NCBI RefSeq assembly: GCF_905404315.1
Contig: NC_066281.1
Coordinates: forward strand, 12,800,001 to 12,864,000
Origin: Leptidea sinapis
Lineage: Eukaryota > Arthropoda > Insecta > Lepidoptera > Pieridae
Length of the DNA stretch: 64,000 nucleotides
Direction of reading: 5' to 3'
The notes under the pieces are model-generated. The model searched no databases. It saw only the letters and a program-made list of their open reading frames with translations, and was not told where the DNA came from. Below are positions 43,991 to 54,712 of this stretch, piece by piece (within the stretch, counting starts at the first letter, position 1; the number at the start of each line of letters is the position of its first letter). The position numbers and the translations under genes are program-made.

Positions 43991-45088
43991 TCTGTACTCT
44001 GAAAATTTTTGTTTATTTGTGTAAGTTATATATTTTACATTTTTTAAGAAGTTCAATCTCATATTTCCGTTTAAATTAGATTATTGCAATACCTAAATCG
44101 ACAAAATGGTAATTTTAAAATTGTATTTGAGGGTCTTTCCTACAGTTTATAATAGTATTTATTATAATAACGACTTATTTTATCATAATAAAGCAGATAT
44201 TGTTACAAAATAGCTTGTTTGATGTGAACTTGCCTGACTTCAACGCCCTGCGTTTGGGACCAAAATAATTAGGTCATCGATGTTATGCGTGCAGAGGTGT
44301 GCTGGGAATGAATGGTACGGGCACGGCAGAAGTATTTCTCTGTTTGAGTTGAGCTGTAGCGGCCCCATAACAATATTACGTTATAAAACAATATAAAATA
44401 AGTCATGTTACCTACATATTAATTAATGCACGATGTAATACATTACATAAAAAGGACATTTTGTTATTTATATTACTTTGAACAAAAAAAACATCTTTTT
44501 AGGTAATATAAGATCCCACCGCTCAATTCTGCAGGTTACTGTTTTTTGAATAAAACTAATTTTAAATGAACGTCTAAGGAGTATGCAATGTATTAGCCTT
44601 GCCTATAAAAAAATGGCCGCTATTACATCTAATTTATATAAGTATAATTAATTTTCTGTTGTAAAATGCAACTTTGTTTTTTTAATAAATTGTACGTTAT
44701 TTTAAAGGAAACTAAATAGTTTCCTTTAATAGGTAAATACCTATGTAAGGAATTGAAAAAAAAAGTTGTTGCCAGCTCTCAGTCAGCCGCAACGTTTGAT
44801 TTACAAAGTGTAAGCAGGTATTTTATTGTTGAGTATTTTATAGTAACTAATATTTTTTTTTATTTTGATATAAAACTGTAGTTTTACATTAACTATTTAC
44901 GATAAGCCATTGTTGCCAGTTAATAAATTGCCCGCTAGCAGAGGTTGCCATGATTACAATAAACTTACGTAATTTTAAATGAAGTTATGTAAAGATATTT
45001 TTTTTTAATTCAGCCTTAATAATTTCAGGTTCTGGGCCTATGAAGGGAGACGCGGCTTATTCTATGCCTTTGTGCCCCGGTAACTTTG
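43991..45088. other. Intergenic DNA, nothing recognised
   Basis: AT-rich with short simple-sequence runs. A small palindrome, GGAAACTAAATAGTTTCC, is centred near 44715. No gene. Confidence 0.4.
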
Positions 45089-45540
45089 TAATAATAATAA
45101 TAAATCTTTATTGCAGGCATAAAATCACATACATAATATTGAGTCGTACAAATAAAATAGTATACAAATACAATATAAATAGTATACAATCAATTTTATT
45201 ACATTTATTTAACTCAAATAAAAGCAAAAAGACAGCTTTGTGTCCAAAGCTATTTGCTTCCCGATGTGTCGAGAGCCAATGGGCTATCATTGGACCTGGC
45301 CCACCACCTGGAGGATGCTGTTACAAGAGCTACGCAATCTTTCCCTGAAGGAAGATAAACGAGCTCTGATGACAGCAAATCGGGCATTCCCGCCTCGACA
45401 TACATGCTCGACGCGCTGCAGTACCGCGGTAACTTCATAAGGATGCGATATGCATCATTATATTGCACCTTGCACTTGTATCGGTACCATAACTGGCAGG
45501 TATAGAAAAAACTGGCAGTATGCCCTGAAGAGGGTGCCCT

Positions 45541-46017
45541 TCACTTCATCCCTACATTTAGCAAATCTGCGCGCGAGTTGTTGCACCGAACCGACAGTGA
45601 CCGCCTTTCCTGCTCCATGTCGAGATCGTCAGTGACAATGTGTCCAAAGTATTTGAACTGCTCAACAACCCGAACCTCTGTTCCATTCAAATACACTTCG
45701 GCAACTCTCTCCGGACACTTCCCCGCTTTGAAAACAAGCATTTTAGTCTTCGTGACATTGTACTTCAGTCGATGAGAGTTGGTATAACTCTCACAGACTG
45801 ACAATAACTTTCTGAGACCTTTGATCGATGAGCTAAGGAGCACCATATCGTCCGCATAGCTCAGATTGTTAAAGCAAACACCATCGATATGGCAGCCGAC
45901 TCCCGTGCTCCTCAGCCCGCCTATCAGGTCGTTAACGTACACGTTCAAAAGGTCCGGAGAGGTTAGTCCACCCTGACGAACCCCGCATTCTGACCTATAG
46001 TACCAGTATCTCAACAC
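45541..46017 (-). pseudogene. M1 reverse transcriptase, catalytic part
   Basis: The frame reads ECGVRQGGLTSPDLLNVYVN, then NNLSYADDMVLLSSSIKGL with the catalytic YADD intact, then RLKYNVTKTKMLVFKAG and FKYFGHIVTDDLDM. The order is correct for RT motifs 5-7, but the flanking frames are shifted. Confidence 0.75.
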
Positions 46018-46262
46018 GTCTACCTCTTATTCAGGGACACCTGAGGCGCGCAATTTGCTGCAGAGGATTTCATAATTCACTAGACCAAAGCGCGGCTCAG
46101 ATCCAGAAAGCAAGCATAAACAGACGTGTTACGTCTCACATAATAGTCAACTGTGTGCTTGAGGCTGAAGATGGCTGCCATACACACTTTCTGCAGCAGT
46201 TCGGGCTGCAACAGCCGCTCAAACACCTTGCCCACTACGGTGCCCAGAGAAATAGGCCTATA

Positions 46263-46565
46263 CTAACAACTATAGGCCGGAGACTTGTCTCCTGTTTTGC
46301 ACTTGACGATTGGCACAACTACTGTTTTCATGAAAGGATCAGGTAGGTATGCATGCTTCACACATAAATTGTAAAGCACACATAGCTTAGACCACAGGAC
46401 CTTACTCGCATATAGAATGTGGTCTATACTAAGATCGTCATGAACTGGAGACTTGCCCCGCTTCATTCCTCGAATTGCCTTTAAAACATCGTCAACTGTG
46501 AACTGTACTACAAGTTTCGCAGGAACAACAGGGCAAGTTACCATCTCCGGGCTTTGTGCTGGCAT
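46263..46565 (-). pseudogene. M1 reverse transcriptase, N-terminal part
   Basis: The frame reads FTVDDVLKAIRGMKRGKSPV, HDDLSIDHILYAS and DPFMKTVVVPIVKCKTGDKS, the RT motif 1-2 region, then stops where motif 3 should begin. Confidence 0.7.
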
Positions 46566-46600
46566 CGAGTGTATTTTGAACTTCGAGGCAATTAGTTCTG

Positions 46601-47149
46601 CTATTTTCTGGGCTCCTGCAAGCCATCCACAGATACAGGCAGACTATGAATGTGTTGCAATTTTTTTTTGATGCATTCCAAAAATGTGACTAACATTTCT
46701 ATGCCCCCAACGTATCTTATAATTATTAGCGGGCAGTGATCAATCTTACACTCCACGCACAATGGTAGGTGGTCTGATGTGTACACACCGTACATCACAC
46801 TGACACACACACTAGTGTCGCGCGCCGCCTGAGTCGTCACGCAATGGTCAAACCACCTACGAAAACCGTGCGCGTCACTGACAAATGTATGTGTGTCTGA
46901 GTTTATACCTAACACGTCAATGTCAGCACATAAAAGTTCTTGCTCATCACAAAAACTCAATAATCGATATCCAAGGTGGGCATTAAAATCCCTTAAAATA
47001 TAAACTAGAGGAATGTTATTTTCCTCAATGATGGCACTCATTTGCGCCAAGCAATCTGTAAATTCGGGAACGTTGTCTTGCTTATCAGTTGGTAAGTACA
47101 CACTTTGTTGCTGTGGCAGAGGATATACAGTTTTCTTCTGCATTCTCAC
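46601..47149 (-). pseudogene. M1 endonuclease domain
   Basis: The frame includes IPLVYILRDFNAHLG (G-D-F-N reads R-D-F-N), RRWFDHCVTT and the TSDHLPLCVE motif. The first half of the domain, including the catalytic Glu, is missing. It starts at the junction with M2. Confidence 0.7.
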
Positions 47150-47155
47150 ACTAAC

Positions 47156-48000
47156 CGTAAAGTTATTGCGTAGGACGTCAATGCTTTGAGAGCTGCTTGG
47201 CTATCTGACATTATAGCTTGATGGTAATTCCTGGTGATGTTGATTTATAGGCACGTGCTTAATGCATATACCTCCACCTGGTATATAGCTGCTACTTTAC
47301 CTAAAACTTCATGGTATATGATTGCTGTTCCGGTACCGGCCTCAGTCATGGAGCCATCCGTATACAACGTAATGGTGTGACTTTCTAGGTTTACCGTAGT
47401 ATCGCAGTAGTCATCCTTGTTGCTAATAATTAGCCTGAATTTCAGCTGAAATCAAAATTTTGGGGGAATCTTATCATGCGGCATAAACTTTGCCAGTCGA
47501 TTTATGTCACACTGGCTTGCATTTATCCCGTTATATTTCCATTCAGGTGGCCGTTGTTATTGCTATATGCAGAGGTGGAAGATCCAATATCACCTGCGTC
47601 CCTGCAGTTGGGCAGGATTTCATAGCATTGTGACACAGACGCATCCTAGCCTTTGCAGTTTTGTAAGGCGGTTTCACCGCTATGTTAGATGTCTTATTTG
47701 CCCACACCACACAACCGATAATAGGCCTAGCCAACAATAAGTACATTTCACGAAGGATTCTGGTGGAAAGCCCCCAGTTCCGACCAGCTAAAATTTTGCA
47801 GATCATGAATGCCCGGGTGGCTTTAGATGGCACCTCCTGCAAATGCTTGCGGAATCGGGTTTTCTATCACGGATTATGCCCAGATACTTCACTTCTGTTT
47901 TCCATTCAACTGATTTACCATCCACCGTATGGTATGGTAAAATCGGGCTAATTTCCGAAACTCGACGACCGCGCCAATTTTGCGTGTGTGGGAATATATT
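47156..48000 (-). pseudogene. LINE remnant M2: RT end and RNase H start
   Basis: From right to left on the minus strand: VKYLGIIRDRK, KATRAFMICKILAGRNWGLS, MYLLLARPIIGCVVWANKTS, HNAMKSCPTAGTQVILDLPP, then YTDGSMTEAGTGTAIIYHEV and IMSDSQAALKALTSYAIT. This is the RT C-terminal part followed by an RNase H domain (first Asp in YTDGS, second Asp in SDSQA), as in LOA/I-group LINEs. Joined abruptly to M1 and M3. Confidence 0.65.
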
Positions 48001-49740
48001 TGTTATTCCTGCCACCCTAATTCAACACCTGCACAATGCAGAAGTACATGTGCAGCAGTTTCCTCTGCCACCATACAGGCCCTGCACAGGGAGCTGTCAG
48101 TTATGCCCATATTAAATCGATATGTATTATAAGGACTGTGCCGACCGTGTTAACCATAGATTTTGTCTGTTGATTTCATGTGCGTTTCCGAATTTGGCAT
48201 TTGAGCCAGCCAGAAGGTAGAGGTATGATGAGTTCTGGCCCTATGGCGGTAATATTTAAGCCTCTTCTAGCTAACTCATCTGCCATATCACTTCCGCATG
48301 AGTTACTGTGACCTTCGATCCTTTGTATATCAACTTGAGTATGGTTACACACATGATTTAAGGTGTTATGACATTCATAGATCATACCCGAAGTGTTGGA
48401 GTTGCTGTTCAATGCCTGTAATACCGACTAACTGTCTGATAGGATGCGGATGGGGAAATATTTGACATTCCGTGCCGCGATTTTTCGAACTGTCTTGAAA
48501 CACCGTGTTATAGGTACCAACCTAAGGCCACGTTCAGATGACAAGCGCTCAACTCGCGTTGAATTTTTGTATAGTATTCACATAGTACGCGTTTGTCAGG
48601 CGTTAAATGCGTGCCGCCCTGCTTCAGTTTGAGTTCTACATTTGTCGAAGATGGACGAAGAAACAATTTCTTCTTTTCTTAGTTGTCATGTCCTTTACAG
48701 AATATAAGGACGAGTTATTTCCAAATCCGTCTTCTTAATTTCTTATCTGAATAATCGCTAATATAATGTCATGTCCCAAATCGCAGGACATTTTTCTATT
48801 TCATCAATTAATAATTCCGTATTAAAAGCTTCGGTTTCCATTTCGGACGAACTAGATGAACCCTAAAATATGTCTATCCGCATCAAAAGCGAGCGCTCAA
48901 CTGAACGGAAACCAAAGAGTATAATAATATATAGGGAAAAGAGAGCCGTCTCGACGTATTATGAGCTGTCTATTTGAAAACTAACGCCATCTGGAGATTG
49001 GCCCCGAAAATAACTATTATAAGCTCCAAATTATAAAATTCACTTTTAATGTTATGACGCAATTAAATAACTAACTCTACTTTTTAATGTAGGTATTGCA
49101 ATTTTTTACCATGTTGAAATTGCGAGTAGAGTTAGTAGTTTAGTTTTGTCACAACGTAGAACATACAGGATAGATTTAGTAGTGCAAATATGCAAAATGG
49201 AACACGAGAGCTACATACATGCGCAAAGGCTAGAACTAGCCGCCATTTTATGACCAGTGGACAGTGACACAATTAAAAAAGAAAGAAAAGTTGAAAGGTT
49301 TCAAAGCGAGTGACAGCTGACAAAGCTTTCATTTTTGGGCCAACTAACAGATGGCACTAGTCTTCTGAAAACGTCACTTTAAAGCGTCTGTCCCACCCCT
49401 GACGGAAACATAGAAAACCAATAATCTCAAAGCGCGCGCTGACTACAATCTAGTGCTAGCGCAGCGTTCAGCGCGCGTTAACATGTGTACGGCCTGAATA
49501 AAATGTATATAGTTGTAAACGCGCGTTGAGCGCTTGTCATCTGAACGTGGCCTAAGCGTAATGAGATTTTTATATTTAACCATCCACCGTAATAGGCTTG
49601 CTGTTGGTTTTCTTTCTGTGCGTAAAGGGGACTAAGTATGCACGTTTTAGAAACATTCAACTTCGGGTCTACCGATTTACACCATCTGATTACTATGGAC
49701 AGGTCGTTTTGCAGCTCGCATAGATTACTGTCCACAACAG
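48001..49740 (-). pseudogene. LINE remnant M3: RT and RNase H of an I-group element, split by a DNA transposon
   Basis: The right part (49735-49556) reads DLSIVIRWCKSVDPKLNVSK, an RT segment. The left part (48522-48010) reads RKIAARNVKYFPIRILSDS, then VDIQRIEGHSNSCGSDMADE-LARRG (RNase H) and SSLCRACMVAEETAAHVLLH (C-terminal Cys/His motif). The two parts are separated by the Harbinger-type element at 48526-49552. RNase H is partly deleted at its N-terminal end. Confidence 0.65.
48523..49555. mobile_element. 1,027-bp Harbinger-type non-autonomous transposon, TAA TSD
   Basis: TAA at 48523-48525 and 49553-49555 flank an element whose ends are inverted repeats of about 36 bp with one mismatch; each begins GGCCACGTTCAGATGACAAG. 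A 3-bp TWA duplication is diagnostic of the PIF/Harbinger superfamily. No transposase frame is present, so it must be mobilised in trans. It landed inside LINE remnant M3. Confidence 0.85.
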
Positions 49741-49837
49741 TGGGGACGTGACTCCACCTTGATGGGTGGTTTTACTCTTTCTTTCTTGGTCAGCCACCAA
49801 CCTGTTTTTGGGCAGACCTATAACACGGTGTTTCAAG

Positions 49838-50023
49838 CTCCAGAAAAAACTACAAAAAAAGACCCCGAATAAAAGGAAGCAGGAAGACGAGGACGATAAA
49901 ATGTTGTCAGAAGCGTTTAAAATTTTAACTGAAACGTCTCAAGCTATTGATTCATATTTCAGTTATGGCACGAGCACATAGCAAATGAATTAAGAAAATA
50001 TGACAGCAATACTCTAATATATG
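49838..50023 (+). pseudogene. MADF-BESS-type gene fragment, C-terminal part
   Basis: KKTPNKRKQEDEDDKMLSEA, then FKILTETSQAIDSYFSYGTS and, in a shifted frame, IANELRKYDSNTLIYV. This arrangement (basic stretch, then F-YG-x-IA-ELRK) resembles the C-terminal BESS-like part of MADF/Adf-1-type DNA-binding proteins, many of which also occur as ORF2 of Harbinger elements. A frameshift lies near 49977 and the frame is cut off by the gypsy-A start. Confidence 0.45.
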
Positions 50024-50288
50024 TGTAACGGGCGGAGTGGAGTGGTGCGGTAATCGGAGGAGACTGGCGGGAGAGGAGAGGGGATGATATAAAATGGCGT
50101 GATTAGTAGCGGAGAGTGCATTATTTTTCTAAAATTTTTGTACTAAGTTTACTGTTATTGAAAATATACTTAATTTTACTAATTCTTTTATTTTTATTTA
50201 AATCTACGTAGAAGTTTTCTTATTTTTTAAATTAATTTAAAATCTGAGTATAAGTTCAGAAGTTGCATTTTTACCACGTGCTAAGAAG

Positions 50289-50754
50289 ATGAAGCATTTC
50301 CGGCGTCATTATTCTGGTAATAGTACAAAATCCAAGAAAATAAGAAGTAATGACCACGTGAGTAACAACGAAGATATTAACTCCTTAACCAAAAGTGTTG
50401 ATACCATAATATCGCAAAAGATTAGTGAAGTAATTAATAAATTTCAAAATAACAATAATTCGAGTGTAGATAAATTACTCCATACGGATAAATTAATTCC
50501 GGAATTTGATCCTGATAATCGTGATATGAATGTGCAGAATTGGTGAAAGAAAATTGATCAATTAGGAAATATTTGCGATTGGGCCGAAGAAGTAAAATCA
50601 TTTCCCCTTCAATCTAAATTACAAGGTCAAGCACGGGTGTGGTTTAACCGCTTGGATTCCTATAACTATTCATGGGACGAGTGGAAAAACCTACTCACAA
50701 GAGCTTTTCCCCGTCACCACGTTTATGCAACTCTATTGGAGGAATGCCCTGTAC
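50289..50754 (+). pseudogene. Gypsy-A gag, first part
   Basis: Starts ATG 50289. An N-terminal basic stretch is followed by the capsid start LHTDKLIPEFDPDNRDMNVQ. An in-frame TGA at 50544-50546 interrupts it, after which similarity continues in frame: KIDQLGNICDWAEEVK, QGQARVWFNRLDSY, WDEWKNLLTRAFPR. Ends at the J1 insertion after ..YATLLEE. Confidence 0.75.
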
Positions 50755-51251
50755 TTTCCCCGGGGCGTAAAAAGAATAAGTGAGTCCTAGGCCCATGGGT
50801 GTCGTAAGAGGCGACTAAGGGCTTTTTAGAAGTGGGAGAGTCACGCTGCCGTCTTATGACGTCAGCACAATCGGGCCAGACTCGTCCGGGTTAATTACAA
50901 CACTCGCACAGAATACCGGCGTGAAGTAGCGGCCTAGTGCCGCTTTGTTTTGCATAGGTTAGTGTCTAGGACCGGAGGCCATCCCTTACCCCCACCCCCT
51001 CCCCCCAACAAAATATGAGAGCGGTCCATAAAGAGATATAACCCCAGGAGGGTACCGGCTCTACCAAAGCCGGAGCACTCTCGCTCGGGCTGCCCTTCGT
51101 ATTCTGGGGTGGGCACAGAACCGCGCATGACCGAGGACAAAAGAGGCAGAAACACCACGGCACCCCGCTCAACGTAGACTTTTGCAATATCAGGGGAATT
51201 CACTCCAATTTAAACGCCGTCCACCACCACCTTGAGACGGCGCAGCCGGCC

Positions 51252-52232
51252 TTGTGTTTCCTTACGGAGACGCAGATATCTCGACCTAGCGATACGTCAT
51301 ATTTAACGTACCCCGGGTACAAAATTGAGCACAATTTTTTGCCTCATGCCGGTGTATGTGTATACTTTAGGGAGGATATCTGCTGTCGCCGTCTCGGCAA
51401 TTTTGAGGGTAGGGGCCTGTCTACTCTCTGGCTCCGCGTAGATTTAGAGGACCGCGTCCGTATCTATGCGTGTGTCTACAGGCCCCATAGTGGTAACGCA
51501 GAAACCGATCATCTCATGGGCTGCGTTCAAGCGGCAATTGACGATGTGCTTGCACAGGTCCCCTCCGCTGAAATCGTAGTCTTGGGTGATTTCAACGGTC
51601 ACAATGCCGAATGGCTTGGATCACGCACCACAGACTACGCAGGGCGATCTGTGCATAATTTTGCATTGGCGTTTGGTATGTCCCAATTGGTTGAGTCGCC
51701 AACGCGGCTCCCGGATGTGGATAGCCACATGCCATCCTTATTAGATCTTCTGCTGACTACACATCCAGATGGTTATCAGGTCTTTGTCGACGCCCCTCTC
51801 GGGACGTCCGACCATTGCCTGGTCCGGAGTGTAGTGCCTATCCGACGCCAACGTCGCAGACCACCAGCGACCCGACGCGTTTGGCACTACAAGTCAGAAG
51901 ATTGGGATAGGATGCGTTCCTTTTTTGCATCCTACCCTTGGGGCAAGGTTTGTTTCCCTTCTGACGATCCTAGTGCCTGCGCCGTTGCAGTAGCCGATGT
52001 GATACTGCAGGGCATGGAAATTTTTATACCAAGCTCTGTAGTACCGATCGGTGGCAGATCACAGGCCTGGTTCGATGCGTCAGTTAAAGCAGCATCTGAC
52101 TGCAAAAAACAGGCGTATCGAACTTGGGTTGCGGCGCTGGGCACAAAGGATCCGAACTGCAAAGTTCTTAAAAGGAAATATAACCGTGCCTCCAGATTTT
52201 TTAAGCGGCAAATCGCCCGTGTGAAGTCTTAG
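51252..52232 (+). CDS. J1 endonuclease domain
   Basis: 326 codons ending at TAG 52230-52232. ALCFLTETQISRPS (catalytic Glu), PHAGVCVYFREDIC, IVVLGDFNGHNAEW and GTSDHCLVRSVVPI are the four APE-type motifs. Upstream frame (about 51175-51251) extends the domain start in the same register (DFCNIRGI-like). The first conventional start within the domain is non-AUG, so ORF2 may use an upstream site or be truncated. Confidence 0.8.
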   Translation: MCFLTETQISRPSDTSYLTYPGYKIEHNFLPHAGVCVYFREDICCRRLGNFEGRGLSTLWLRVDLEDRVRIYACVYRPHSGNAETDHLMGCVQAAIDDVLAQVPSAEIVVLGDFNGHNAEWLGSRTTDYAGRSVHNFALAFGMSQLVESPTRLPDVDSHMPSLLDLLLTTHPDGYQVFVDAPLGTSDHCLVRSVVPIRRQRRRPPATRRVWHYKSEDWDRMRSFFASYPWGKVCFPSDDPSACAVAVADVILQGMEIFIPSSVVPIGGRSQAWFDASVKAASDCKKQAYRTWVAALGTKDPNCKVLKRKYNRASRFFKRQIARVKS

Positions 52233-52295
52233 CACGTCGTCAAAATCGGCGAGCAGCTTTCCAGTTACACGACCGGAACACGCAAGTTCTGGTCG

Positions 52296-52793
52296 TTGTC
52301 AAAAGCGGCTCTTGGTAACTTCAACCAGCCGTCCATGCCGCCGTTGCACATGAGGAATGACACCCTGGCCCATACGGCAAAAGAGAAAGCCGAGCTCCTG
52401 TGCGCTCTTTTCGCCTCCAACTGGACACTTGACGACAACGGAAAAACACCGCCGACCATCCCGCGGTGTCAGAGCTCTATGCCTGAAGTACAGTTCAGAC
52501 AGAAAACTGTTAGGCGAGATCTGTTTTCGTTGGATGTCAGGAAGTCGAGCGGGCCGGATGGCATTTCTCCAATCGTGCTTAGAACGTGTGCCCCTGAGTT
52601 GACGCCGGTTCTAACGCGTTTATTCCGACACTCTTATTTCAAAGGCGTAGTCCCTGACTCATGGAAGTCAGCCCTTGTCCATCCGATCCAAAAAAAGGAG
52701 ACAGTTCCTATTGCTATCACCTCCCTGCTCTCTAAAATCATGGAGAGCATAATTAGCCGCCAGCTTTTAGTATACCTAGAGGGCACCAGTTGA
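52296..52793 (+). pseudogene. J1 reverse transcriptase, N-terminal part
   Basis: After a TAG at 52230, coding continues: LSKAALGNFNQPSMPPLHMR, LDVRKSSGPDGISPIVLRTC, WKSALVHPIQKKETVPIAIT and LLSKIMESIISRQLLVYLEG. RT motifs 1-3 are present but N-Y-R-P-I is altered (motif 3 reads VPIAIT). Ends at TGA 52791-52793 and a frameshift. Confidence 0.75.
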
Positions 52794-53164
52794 TCAACGA
52801 GCGACAGTACGCCTTTCGCCATGGACGGTCGGGAGGTGATCTTCTGGTATACCTAACACATAGATGGGCGGCGGCTATTGAAAGCAAGGGGGAAGGCCTG
52901 GCAGTTAGCCTGGATATAGCGAAGGCCTTTGATCGTGTATGGCACAAGGCGCTCCTCTCAAAACTTCCATCATTTGGGCTTCCCGAGAGCTTGTGCAAGT
53001 GGACCTCCAGCTTCCTCACTGGGCGTAGCATACAGGTCGTTGTCGACGGATATTGCTCGAACCCGAAGCCCGTGAATGCTGGAGTGCCCCAAGGCTGTGT
53101 GCTATCTCCTGCGCTGTTTCTTCTGCATATCAATGATATGTTGGACACCTCCAACATACACTGA
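52793..53164 (+). pseudogene. J1 reverse transcriptase, palm part
   Basis: LINERQYAFRHGRSGGDLLV, SLDIAKAFDRVWHKALL and NAGVPQGCVLSPALFLLHIN are RT motifs 3b-5. The frame hits TGA at 53162-53164, right before the catalytic box: the residues before A-D-D-S-T are lost through a one-base deletion and substitutions. Confidence 0.75.
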
Positions 53165-54105
53165 AAGCGGACGACAGCACTGGTGATGCCATATACACGG
53201 GCCATGCAGGTCTCTCTCGGGAAATCGTCGACCAGTGCCGGGAGAAACTTGTGTCTTCTATCGAGTCCTCTCTCGAGAAGGTCGCGGAATGGGGTAAATT
53301 GAAACTTGTCCAATTTAACCCCCAGAAGACTCAACTTTGCGCGTTTACCACTAAAAAAAACCCATTTGTCGTATCACCGCTCTTCGAGAACACTTCTCTT
53401 ACAGCCGCGCCTAGTATCGGAATACTGGGTCTCGAAATCTCGAGCGATTGCCAATTCCGTGGCCACCTGGAGGGCAAAGCCAAATTAGCTTCGAAGAAGC
53501 TGGGTGTCATCAATAGAGCACGGCAATACTTCAAGCCGGCCCACATTCTAGCGCTCTACAAAGCGCAGGTCCGGCCACACATGGAGTATTGCTGTCATCT
53601 CTGGTCTGGCGCACCCCAGTATCTGCCCGATCCATTTGACCGCGTGCAACGTAGAGCAGCTCGAATTGTCGGGGACTCAGTGCTCTGTGAACGGCTGGAT
53701 CTCTTGGCGTTGCGTAGAGACGTCGCTTCATTTTGTGTCTTCTATCGCATTTTTTACGGGGAGTGTTCCGAAGAGCTGTTTAACCTGATTCCGGCCGCCG
53801 AATTCCACCTTCGCACGACACGCCACAAATTAGGATTTCATCCCCACCATCTGGATGTGTGGCGGTCCTCCACAGTGCGGTTTTCAAGGAGCTTTCTCCC
53901 TCGTACTACAAAGCTGTGGAATGAGCTTCCTTGTGCGGTGTTTCCGGGACAATACGACATGGGTACCTTCAAAAAAGGGCGTACACCTTCCTTAAAGGCC
54001 GGCAACGCTCTTGTGATTCCTCTGGTGTTGCAAGATAATGTGGGCGGCGGTGATCACTTAACACCAGGTGATCCGTACGCTCGTTTGTCCTCCTATTCTA
54101 CATAA
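53165..54105 (+). pseudogene. J1 reverse transcriptase, C-terminal part
   Basis: Begins with the shifted ADDSTGDAIYTG remnant of the catalytic box. Then KVAEWGKLKLVQFNPQKTQL, SIGILGLEISSDCQFRGHLE, QVRPHMEYCCHLWSGAPQYL, RRDVASFCVFYRIFYGECSE and FLPRTTKLWNELP in one long frame ending TAA 54103-54105. The end of the frame coincides with the J1 tail. Confidence 0.8.
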
Positions 54106-54110
54106 AAAAA

Positions 54111-54543
54111 TGAATTAATGAACCGTAAGAAATTACCTAACGAATCTATGACGAAGTATTTTCAAGAAAAGTTAGCCATGTGTTACAGATGCCAGCTAAA
54201 TGATAAGGCTGCTGTTTCTCAGGCATACCAGTGCTCGAGTCCCGACGAGTTGTAGGAGGGATTTTTGTCAGCCGTTGATAATTACCAAATGACGCAGGTA
54301 ACCATGAGCTTAGTGAGTAACAGGAACATAACATCTCGGCCGACAGAAGCATCTGGTAATAAAAATGCTCGTCAGCAACCTATATGCTATCGATGCAATG
54401 AAGTTGGACACATTCCTCCCGAGTGTAGCGCACCGGACAAACGTAAGTGTTATAGATGTGGGAAGCAAGGCCATGTTGCCACGAATTGTAAACAGGAACC
54501 CAGGTCACAAAAAGAAGGTACAAGTCTTGTTGAATCTAAATGA
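54111..54543 (+). pseudogene. Gypsy-A gag, second part with two CCHC zinc knuckles
   Basis: Resumes NRKKLPNESMTKYFQEKLAM after J1. An internal deletion seems to shorten the capsid end (KAAVSQAYQCSSPDEL), with a TAG at 54253-54255. Nucleocapsid fingers follow: CYRCNEVGHIPPEC and CYRCGKQGHVATNC, both C-x2-C-x4-H-x4-C. These bind the genomic RNA in an intact element. Confidence 0.8.
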
Positions 54544-54712
54544 CAATTATAAGAAGAGGGTAAAAGTAAATGGAGTTCTCGTTAAATCTTTTATCGATAC
54601 CGGAAATGAATTGAAGATGCAATCAATTTAAAAATGGAACCATCCAATGCCATGTTAAAAGGATTTGCAGGTTCGGCCGTTAAAGCTGACGGCTTTGTAC
54701 ATTTTGATTTGA
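54512..54712 (+). pseudogene. Gypsy-A aspartic protease
   Basis: KVNGVLVKSFIDTGNELKMQ carries the D-T-G active site, but the following residue is Asn, not Ala, and the frame stops soon after (54629-54631). Remnants continue in another register to 54712. Overlaps the gag end in a different frame, as usual for gag-pol. Confidence 0.65.

Larger units (their letters stand above)
45089..47155 (-). mobile_element. Minus-strand LINE remnant M1 (L2/CR1-like)
   Basis: Starts on the plus strand with AATAATAATAATAAATCTTT, which on the minus strand is an AATAAA-like site and TTA-repeat tail. Endonuclease (47149-46601) and RT parts (46565-46263, 46017-45541) follow in reverse order, each in a different frame. 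The 5' end is cut at about 47155 where unrelated RNase H sequence begins. Confidence 0.65.
50755..54110 (+). mobile_element. LINE J1 (jockey-like), inserted in gypsy-A gag
   Basis: The 5' region starts CTGTACTTTCCCCGGGGCGT and includes GGTGTCGTAAGAGGCGACTA, a phrase I recognise from a common lepidopteran LINE. Endonuclease and RT frames follow on the plus strand, then a short tail ending CATAAAAAAATG. No ORF1 is seen. Much more GC-rich than gypsy-A. Right flank AATTAATG and left flank GAGGAATG are similar but not an exact duplication. Truncated relatives are at 9815, 25003 and 26670. Confidence 0.75.

Noticed and set aside
44690..44740. Regulatory palindrome GGAAACTAAATAGTTTCC
   Set aside because: Isolated short palindrome in AT-rich DNA with no gene nearby; chance is likely.
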